Positions 49,534-55,937 of a DNA stretch of 55,937 nt are shown here, piece after piece. The position numbers and the translations under genes are program-made. Each line of letters begins with the position of its first letter. The first letter of the stretch is position 1. The notes under the pieces are model-generated. The model worked only from the letters and a program-made list of their open reading frames with translations, did no database searches and was not told the DNA's origin. The stretch is taken from the NCBI GenBank assembly GCA_947428935.1, contig CANENS010000009.1:1-55937 (forward strand), written 5' to 3'. This DNA comes from an uncultured Candidatus Saccharibacteria bacterium (GTDB lineage Bacteria; Patescibacteriota; Saccharimonadia; Saccharimonadales; Saccharimonadaceae).

Positions 49534-52500
49534 ATGTCCAAGTTCAATATTGTCGCCGAAAGTTCAGAGAGTACTGTCGTCGCCGAATATACCACAGAAA
49601 AGCGCAGTAACGAGCCGTACCAAAGTGAAGCGGATCTGGAAAAAGAGTTAATTCGGAATTTGTGTGAACAGGGCTATGAATATCTGCCTATTCACGAAGA
49701 AAACGATCTGAAAAAGAATTTGCGCAAACAACTGGAACTTTTGAATAATTTTGAATTTTCCGGTATGGAATGGGAGCGATTTTTTCGAGAAAATATTGCT
49801 AATAGTAACGACGGTATTGTTGAGAAAACTCGTAAAATTCAAAATGATTATATTCAGGCTTTTCGTTTGGATAATAACGCCACGAAAAATATCTATCTTT
49901 TCGACAAAAAGAATATTCACAATAATCGTTTGCAAGTTATTAACCAATACGAAGAATCTGAAGGTACCTACAAGACTCGTTACGACGTAACCATTTTGGT
50001 TAATGGCTTGCCGCTTGTCCATGTCGAGCTCAAACGCCGTGGTGTTGCGATTAAGGAGGCTTTTAATCAAATCAAACGTTATCAGCGAGATAGTTTTTGG
50101 GCTGCTAGTGGCCTCTACGAATATGTTCAAATTTTCGTCATCTCTAACGGTACAGAAACAAAATATTATTCTAATACTACGCGCAGTAGCTACATTAAAG
50201 AACTGAGCGGGGAAGGTCGCAAGAAAAGCAAAAAGACTAGCGACAGCTTCGAGTTTACATCGTACTGGGCTGATGCCAATAACAAAATTATTCCGGATCT
50301 AGTAGATTTCACTAAAACCTTTTTCTCGAAGCACACAATCTTAAATATCCTTGCCAAATATTGTATTTTTGATGTAGAAAATAAACTCCTCGTCATGCGC
50401 CCGTACCAAATTGTAGCGACCGAACGCATCTTGAATCGAATCGAAATTTCCACTAATTATAAAAAACTTGGCACAATTGATGCGGGTGGATATGTTTGGC
50501 ATACCACAGGAAGCGGTAAGACATTGACTAGTTTTAAAACAGCACAGCTAGCTTCCAGCATGGAGACCGTTGAAAAAGTACTTTTCGTAGTTGATCGCAA
50601 AGATTTAGATTATCAAACAATTAGAGAGTATGACCGTTTCGAAAAAGGCGCCGCCAATGGCAATAATTCTACCAGGATTCTGCAACAACAGCTCGAAGAC
50701 AATAAAAGTAAAATCATCGTTACTACGATTCAAAAGTTGAGTGTCTTCGTTCATCGCAATAAACAACACCCTGTTTATCAAAAACACATTGTTATAATTT
50801 TTGATGAATGTCACCGTAGTCAATTTGGCGAAATGCACACGGCGATTACAAAAGCCTTCAAAAAATATAATTTGTTTGGTTTTACGGGCACGCCAATCTT
50901 TGCCCAAAACGCCGGTAATAGCGGCAATCCCATGTTTCGCACTACCGAACAGGCTTTTGGTAATAAGTTGCATACCTATACGATCGTAGATGCCATCAAC
51001 GACGGCAATGTTTTGCCTTTCCGAATTGACTATATGAGTATGATGCATAGCCGAGAAAACGTTGATGATAAAGAAATCTCGGCCATTGATCGCGAGCGCG
51101 CCTTGAGTGATCCGCGCAGAATTGCGGAAGTTACGAAATATATTTTAGAGCATTTCGATCAGAAGACGAAACGCAATTCGTTTTACTCGTTAAAGGGTCA
51201 GCGCATGGCTGGTTTCAATTCTATTTTGGCCGTCTCTTCTATCCCGATGGCAAAAATGTATTATCAAGAGTTTCAGAAACAATTTGCTCAGACGAATCGC
51301 AAAATGGTAGTTGCTACGATCTTCAGTTTTTCTTCCAATGAAGACGACGACGAAAACGAGATTTTACCCGATGAGGATTTTGATACTTCTAGCCTAGACC
51401 AAAGCTCGCGTGATTTTCTCGAAAGTGCTATTGGCGATTATAATCGCACCTTCAATACCGAATTCGATACCTCCGCCGATAAATTCCAAAATTATTACAA
51501 AGATCTTTCGCAGCGCGTCAAGAAACGTGAAGTAGATTTGCTGATCGTGGTCAATATGTTTTTGACCGGGTTCGACGCTACTACCCTAAATACTTTGTGG
51601 GTAGATAAAGATTTAAAAATGCATGGATTGATCCAGGCCTTTTCGCGCACGAACCGAATCTTGAATTCAGTGAAAACCTTCGGCAATATTATTTGTTTTC
51701 GGAATCTGCAGGAAAAAGTTGATGAAGCGGTTGGTCTGTTTGGTGATAAAGAAGCGAACGGTGTGATTTTGTTACGCAGTTACGATGATTATATTAATGG
51801 CTATGAGGATGCAAATAAGCACCATGATGGTTACAATAAGCTCGTGTCTCAGCTGCGTACAGATTTTCCGCTACAAGAAAGAATTGTTGGTGAACAGAAT
51901 CAAAAGGATTTCATTAACTTGTATGGTAAAATTCTGCGCATTCGTAATATTCTATCTTCGTTTGATCAATTTGCACGCGATGATATCATGAATGAACGCG
52001 AACTGCAGGATTATCAGAGTGCTTATCTCACGTTATACGATAATTTGCGAAAGGACCATGATGGAGAGGATAAAGAAGTTATCAACGATGATCTTGTTTT
52101 CGAAATCGAACTAATTCGTCAGGCCGAAGTTAACGTTGATTACATATTGTCTCTCGTGGTGAAGTATCATGAATCAAACTGCCAAAATCGCGAAATTCTG
52201 TCTACGATTGACCGAGCGATCGATTCGAGCATTCAGCTGCGTAGCAAGAAGGAATTGATCCACGAATTTATTAGCGTTTCTACGAATACCAGCGAGATTC
52301 ATCATTCATGGCAACAGTTTGTGAATCAAGTGCGCGATGCGGAAATAAAACAAATTATTCAAGAATTCCAGCTTAAAGAGGACAATACTCGTCGTTTGGT
52401 TGAGAATGCTTTTCGCGATGGTGTCTTAAAAACTACTGGCACCGATGTAGACCGGATTTTGCCGCCCATGTCGCGTTTTGGTAATGCTCGCCAAGAAAAG

Positions 52501-52560
52501 AAGCATCGCGTGCTTGAGAAACTCAGAAGCTTCTTTGATAAATACCTCGGCGCAATTTAG
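49534..52560 (+). CDS. hsdR: type I restriction endonuclease HsdR
   Basis: HsdR is the motor and nuclease of type I restriction, translocating DNA with ATP and cutting at a distance. The 1008-residue protein has the PD-(D/E)XK-type nuclease region near the N-terminus (YDVTILVNGLPLVHVELKRR), then the helicase motor: P-loop YVWHTTGSGKTLTSFKTA, Walker B IIFDECHRSQFG, TGTPIF, and motif VI AFSRTNRILN. The C-terminal helical domain binds the methylase. TATAAT (49522-49527) is followed by six bases and ATG 49534, so hsdR has a leaderless promoter separate from hsdM-hsdS. Confidence 0.97.
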   Translation: MSKFNIVAESSESTVVAEYTTEKRSNEPYQSEADLEKELIRNLCEQGYEYLPIHEENDLKKNLRKQLELLNNFEFSGMEWERFFRENIANSNDGIVEKTRKIQNDYIQAFRLDNNATKNIYLFDKKNIHNNRLQVINQYEESEGTYKTRYDVTILVNGLPLVHVELKRRGVAIKEAFNQIKRYQRDSFWAASGLYEYVQIFVISNGTETKYYSNTTRSSYIKELSGEGRKKSKKTSDSFEFTSYWADANNKIIPDLVDFTKTFFSKHTILNILAKYCIFDVENKLLVMRPYQIVATERILNRIEISTNYKKLGTIDAGGYVWHTTGSGKTLTSFKTAQLASSMETVEKVLFVVDRKDLDYQTIREYDRFEKGAANGNNSTRILQQQLEDNKSKIIVTTIQKLSVFVHRNKQHPVYQKHIVIIFDECHRSQFGEMHTAITKAFKKYNLFGFTGTPIFAQNAGNSGNPMFRTTEQAFGNKLHTYTIVDAINDGNVLPFRIDYMSMMHSRENVDDKEISAIDRERALSDPRRIAEVTKYILEHFDQKTKRNSFYSLKGQRMAGFNSILAVSSIPMAKMYYQEFQKQFAQTNRKMVVATIFSFSSNEDDDENEILPDEDFDTSSLDQSSRDFLESAIGDYNRTFNTEFDTSADKFQNYYKDLSQRVKKREVDLLIVVNMFLTGFDATTLNTLWVDKDLKMHGLIQAFSRTNRILNSVKTFGNIICFRNLQEKVDEAVGLFGDKEANGVILLRSYDDYINGYEDANKHHDGYNKLVSQLRTDFPLQERIVGEQNQKDFINLYGKILRIRNILSSFDQFARDDIMNERELQDYQSAYLTLYDNLRKDHDGEDKEVINDDLVFEIELIRQAEVNVDYILSLVVKYHESNCQNREILSTIDRAIDSSIQLRSKKELIHEFISVSTNTSEIHHSWQQFVNQVRDAEIKQIIQEFQLKEDNTRRLVENAFRDGVLKTTGTDVDRILPPMSRFGNARQEKKHRVLEKLRSFFDKYLGAI

Positions 52561-52715
52561 TTTTTTGAGATGATTTTGATTTTGGCTTAATGATTGCGAT
52601 AATATAAAACAACGGACCTTAGTAAAGTCTAGCAAGTACCATGGTATAATCACTAACAGAGCGAAAGACTTTAAGTTTCAAGGTTCGTAACTAATATTGA
52701 GAAAAGGCAAGAATA

Positions 52716-53132
52716 ATGCAAATTTCAGATTTTAAAATTGGGGAATCATATGTAAATCGCGATATTGTGGAAGCTTTTAAATGTGGCAATATGGGTGGTA
52801 TGCGGCGCTCGAAGCAAACTAATACTTTGGTGCTGATTGCAAAATATGGTAATTGCTACCGTAATAATCAATGGAATGAACAGACTCAAATACTAAACTT
52901 TATGGGCATGGGTAAGATTGGGGATCAGAGTTTGGAATACGCACAAAACAAAACCTTGGCCGAAGCGGGGAAGAACGGCGTCAAAGTACATCTTTTTGAA
53001 ACTTTTAAGACGGGAGTTTATCAGTACAGTGGGGAAGTCGAGCTGGCTGCCAAACCTTTCACGGATTTTCAGCTCGGCGCGGATGGTGAAATGCGTCGAG
53101 TTATTATGTTCCCGTTGCGGCAGGTGAAATAA
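52716..53132 (+). CDS. ScoMcrA-like SRA domain protein
   Basis: This 138-residue protein matches the SRA-like domain of ScoMcrA-type restriction enzymes: NRDIVEAFKCGNMGGMRRSK, TNTLVLIAKYGNCYRNNQWN, LNFMGMGKIGDQSLEYAQNK, GVKVHLFETFKTG and RRVIMFPLRQ. SRA domains flip and read modified cytosine. In ScoMcrA relatives the domain is fused to an HNH nuclease, while here it stands alone next to the GmrSD nuclease gene, so the pair may act on modified phage DNA. GAAAAGG lies before ATG 52716 and TATAAT near 52644. Assignment is good; the target modification is inferred. Confidence 0.8.
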   Translation: MQISDFKIGESYVNRDIVEAFKCGNMGGMRRSKQTNTLVLIAKYGNCYRNNQWNEQTQILNFMGMGKIGDQSLEYAQNKTLAEAGKNGVKVHLFETFKTGVYQYSGEVELAAKPFTDFQLGADGEMRRVIMFPLRQVK

Positions 53133-53233
53133 TTTGTGGGTAATTAGTCATTTCGTTATTGTATATAACTTTATTCATGAACGTCGTGCTGCGCATTATA
53201 TGATCACTATAACTTATTAGAACAAAATATGTT

Positions 53234-53261
53234 ATAATAAATAGGTAATAATAAATAGGTA
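53234..53261 (+). repeat. 14-bp tandem duplication upstream of the GmrSD gene
   Basis: ATAATAAATAGGTA occurs twice in tandem (53234-53247 and 53248-53261). The first copy overlaps the TATAAT box, so the duplication lengthens the 5' leader before the Shine-Dalgarno. Confidence 0.85.
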
Positions 53262-53282
53262 ATTACATGAAAGAGGTGACGT

Positions 53283-55133
53283 ATGCCGAAAAACATCGAG
53301 CCAGAACTCAAGGGAATCGGAGAGTATCTGAGGCTAAACGAAGGGGCTTCATTTATTATTCCAGAATACCAGCGGGCGTATTCTTGGGGAATTGAACAAT
53401 GCGACAAGCTCTGGAACGATATCGTAAAATATATTGAAGAAGAAAATACTGTGGAAGACTGCTATTTTTTCGGTACGATTATTTTGAATTGCCAGGAGAA
53501 TGATCAGGAATTACTGTTAATAGATGGGCAACAACGCACCACGACTTTTTTGCTGCTTCTGAAAGCGTTTTTAATCAAGATTAATGTTATGATTGGCGCA
53601 ACCAAGGATGATGAAGATTCGAAGAGTTTTCGCCGCGCACTATGTAGACGCCGAGAAAATATTATGAGTATTTTGTGTAAAATCCACCCGGATGAAATTT
53701 CGGATGAACCTAATAACGAAGAAGATATTGAGTTATTGAAACGAAGTCGTTTCTTACTGCAAAATAAATCAATTCGGGAGCCTTTCAAGAATGATTTTGC
53801 GCAAATTATGCAAGCTATTAGCCTTGAGGAGGCCGAGAAGAATGTTGCGACCATTAAATTTAAACAAAAGGATAATAAGTATTCCAATTACTTTCGTAAT
53901 TTTAAATTTTTCTATGGTAAGCTGAACGAAGTTTCTGATTTAATGATCAATAGCATGGCTAAGACTTTCATTGAGAGAAGTGAGATTATTGCCATCAAAA
54001 GTTGGAATCTCGAGCAGGCCATCACAATGTTTAATTCGCTAAATTCGGATAGTTTGCCGCTGAATGATGCTGATATTATTTCTTCCAAGCTATACGAAGT
54101 TGCTAAAAGGAGTAATTGCGAAAAGGAATTTGCGGTCCATTGGGAAACTTTTCATAAAGACGCACAAGAGTTAGAAAAAAGTAAAATCGCTGATATCGAC
54201 GCGGTTTTGATGCAATACATGTATTACGAACGCGCCAAACGCAAAGAAACGCTAAGTGCTTCCGGCGCGGTGACGGTGACTACGCCAGGGTTGCGCCGGT
54301 ATTTTACCGAAATCAATACTAAGACATTAAGCGATCCGCTGAAATTCTCCGATGGCGTAAGCAAATTAGTAAAGTTTTGGCAAGATGCTTATAATTTTCC
54401 CTGCGTCCAAGTTCTACTTAAGTTCAATGAAAATGCTAAATTATTCCTAGCAAGTTATTTATATCGATTCGAAGGTAAAATTGCCGAACAGGAAATCAGG
54501 CCGATTGCCGAAAGTCTGCTTAAACTCTTTGCCATTTTGGAAGTTGAAGACACGGGCTACTCGAGTAAGAATTTCAAAAGCTTCTTATTCAAAGTGCAGA
54601 TTAAAATGGTTGACCCTAATGTCCCTATGCAGGAAATTGAACAAGACTTTAAACAACATATCCTTGATAATTGGAAGCGAGATGAACTCGCCAGGAAGAT
54701 TTCTGGTTATGATAAAAATATGTTGGTTTATCTTAATGAATATCTTTATGCTCGGGAGCATAATCTCGATTTTAATCTAGAAAGTAAATATGATATTGAG
54801 CACATCATGCCTGCAAGCGGTCGTAACAAGCAAATTATCCAAAAGGATGCCGCTATCAAAGATGGCGATGAATTCAAAGAATTGGTTAATGCTTTGGGGA
54901 ATAAAATTCTGCTGGAATATTCTATCAATCGTTCAATCGGAAATGAGTGGTTCCGTACTAAAATTTCCACTACGCTGAAAGATAAAACGGGATATATCGA
55001 TAGTAAATATCCGATTGCGAAAGGATTAGTCGAACAATATCGCAAAGCTGAAAAGCTTTATTGGACTAAAACTGATATTGAAAAGGCTACCGAAAAAGCC
55101 AAAGATCGTATTACGGATTTTATTTTCAGCTAA
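53283..55133 (+). CDS. GmrSD-type IV restriction enzyme (DUF262/DUF1524)
   Basis: GmrSD enzymes cut phage DNA carrying modified (glucosylated or methylated) cytosines. The 616-residue protein carries the N-terminal DUF262 domain with FIIPEYQRAYSWG, FFGTIIL and the nucleotide-binding LLIDGQQRTTTFLLLLKAF (IDGQQR), where NTP hydrolysis occurs. The C-terminal DUF1524 HNH-type nuclease has YDIEHIMPASG, then LVNALGNKILLEYSINRSIG (NxxGN and SIN motifs). Both domains are intact in a single chain. AAAGAGGTG lies ahead of ATG 53283. It follows the SRA-like protein and type I system, completing a defence island. Confidence 0.92.
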   Translation: MPKNIEPELKGIGEYLRLNEGASFIIPEYQRAYSWGIEQCDKLWNDIVKYIEEENTVEDCYFFGTIILNCQENDQELLLIDGQQRTTTFLLLLKAFLIKINVMIGATKDDEDSKSFRRALCRRRENIMSILCKIHPDEISDEPNNEEDIELLKRSRFLLQNKSIREPFKNDFAQIMQAISLEEAEKNVATIKFKQKDNKYSNYFRNFKFFYGKLNEVSDLMINSMAKTFIERSEIIAIKSWNLEQAITMFNSLNSDSLPLNDADIISSKLYEVAKRSNCEKEFAVHWETFHKDAQELEKSKIADIDAVLMQYMYYERAKRKETLSASGAVTVTTPGLRRYFTEINTKTLSDPLKFSDGVSKLVKFWQDAYNFPCVQVLLKFNENAKLFLASYLYRFEGKIAEQEIRPIAESLLKLFAILEVEDTGYSSKNFKSFLFKVQIKMVDPNVPMQEIEQDFKQHILDNWKRDELARKISGYDKNMLVYLNEYLYAREHNLDFNLESKYDIEHIMPASGRNKQIIQKDAAIKDGDEFKELVNALGNKILLEYSINRSIGNEWFRTKISTTLKDKTGYIDSKYPIAKGLVEQYRKAEKLYWTKTDIEKATEKAKDRITDFIFS

Positions 55134-55160
55134 AAACAATATTATTTAGGAGCGCGAAGA

Positions 55161-55460
55161 ATATCTGCCACCAAAGAATATAAAGATTTTATACTAGCGC
55201 AATTGAGTTTGTTGGACGACATTACTTGTAGGCCTATGATGGGCGAGTATTTACTGCATTATGATGGAACGTTTTTTGGTGGAATTTATGATGACCGACT
55301 GCTGATTAAAATCGTCAAAAGCAATAAGAAATATAATCTGGATGAATCTATACCATATGATGGCGCAAAGCCGATGTATCTAGTCGAGGAGATAAATGAT
55401 CAACGAATGTTGAAAGCGATAGTGGTCGATACGTGCAAGGATCTGCCGGCTAAAAAGTAA
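55161..55460 (+). CDS. TfoX N-terminal domain protein with ATA in place of the start codon
   Basis: The protein matches the short TfoX/Sxy N-terminal domain family: ATKEYKDFILAQLSLLDDIT, PMMGEYLLHYDGTFFGGIYD, DRLLIKIVKSN and YDGAKPMYLVEE. Family members usually begin with a Met directly before SSKEY-like residues; here that codon is ATA (55161-55163), eight bases after AGGAG. The next in-frame start, TTG 55203, would remove the first helix. So either translation starts at ATA or TTG, or the gene has lost its start. In other bacteria TfoX domains regulate competence genes, but short forms like this are uncharacterised. Confidence 0.75.
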   Translation: MSATKEYKDFILAQLSLLDDITCRPMMGEYLLHYDGTFFGGIYDDRLLIKIVKSNKKYNLDESIPYDGAKPMYLVEEINDQRMLKAIVVDTCKDLPAKK

Positions 55461-55544
55461 TGCGAATTATAATTTGTAGGTCACTTGGAAAGCGTAAAGA
55501 GTGGCAGGGAATCGAAGGTTACGTTAGTACCAGCCCGAGCTTTT

Positions 55545-55937
55545 CTAAGGGCTAAAATACTCCATCGATCTTCGCACTTGGTCATAGCTCACGTCTATAA
55601 CATCAAGAACCGTTTTGTTAGTTTTGTGCAAATACTGTTGCACGATAAAATATCCTACCGAATATCCCATCCACCGCGCATGTTTTTCGTTACCGAAAAA
55701 CATGCCGTCATAGTCATAATGGCTATCGCCAAAATGCGGCTTTAGTTGATTGTATAGTTTCCGATTTTCTTTATCACTGCGATTCAAAATAGTTTTTAGA
55801 AAAAATGTTTTCTCGTCTTGAATTTTGGTAAATTCTGCCTCAATGCACACGGCGAGCCCTTCATTTATAAGTTCACAAAACAGTGACGCAGTGCTCGCTT
55901 CATTACGCTCCAAAGATTCTCAATGTGGTTAGTAATG
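55545..55937 (-). pseudogene. fragment of a DUF2268-like metalloprotease
   Basis: The leftward frame gives ERNEASTASLFCELINEGLA, CIEAEFTKIQDEKTFFLKTI and RWMGYSVGYFIVQQYL, clearly related to the second half of the metalloprotease at 32985-33650 (LFSELISEGIATQLEAEF, TEKTFFLETIL). Upstream, in the same frame, stop codons (TGA 55922-55920 and TAA 55931-55929) fall where the HExxH motif should be. The zinc-binding half is therefore broken or absent. The window ends here, so an earlier part of the gene may lie beyond the edge. Confidence 0.65.

Noticed and set aside
55485-55745. Plus-strand frame near the right edge
   Set aside because: It lies opposite the metalloprotease-like fragment, which has clear homology to 32985-33650.

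Overview
The window looks like part of the small, compact genome of a Candidate Phyla Radiation bacterium, most likely a Saccharibacterium (TM7). This is an inference from several features: many short genes, very short intergenic gaps, a TsaB reduced to its N-terminal half, a ComEC without the hydrolase domain, RimK with a pepsin-like partner, peptidase E paralogues, a sortase-like surface protein, and many leaderless genes. No rRNA or marker protein is present to settle the taxonomy. The genetic code looks standard.

Layout. 1-11 kb: an acidic partial protein, a MYG1-family hydrolase behind a long structured leader, acetate kinase, a TylF-like methyltransferase, a DnaJ-like chaperone, a DUF1704 metallopeptidase and a RimB/RimK-like pair. 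11-18 kb: two related beta-helix proteins, the second inside a pair of 157-bp inverted repeats, then comEC. 18-29 kb: tsaE, tsaB, rny, a DedA/TVP38 membrane protein, a histidine phosphatase, a NUDIX hydrolase, peptidase E, tRNA-Pro and several hypotheticals. 29-38 kb: small accessory enzymes, several broken by single-base indels (a metallo-beta-lactamase-fold protein, a NERD nuclease, TspO). 38.9-46 kb: a complete type II-A CRISPR locus (tracrRNA, cas9, cas1, cas2, csn2, leader and array) whose cas1 carries a one-base frameshift. 46-55.5 kb: a type I restriction-modification system with an extra broken specificity half-gene, then a ScoMcrA-like SRA protein and a GmrSD (DUF262/DUF1524) type IV restriction enzyme. 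Together 38.9-55 kb forms one defence island.

Three patterns cut across genes. (1) Dense islands of a degenerate TGTGGAAAAC motif (DnaA-box-like, all on the same strand) sit at 2785, 5422 and 16722. Two of them are inserted in frame inside coding genes. (2) Seven genes show a -10 box followed by exactly six bases and then ATG, which indicates leaderless mRNAs. (3) Several promoters share an extended -10, close to TGTGCTATAATGG. The best candidates for something undescribed are the in-frame motif islands, the inverted-repeat-bounded surface-type gene, the structured RNA regions at 640-909 and 1965-2370, and the overlapping cas9/tracrRNA promoter.
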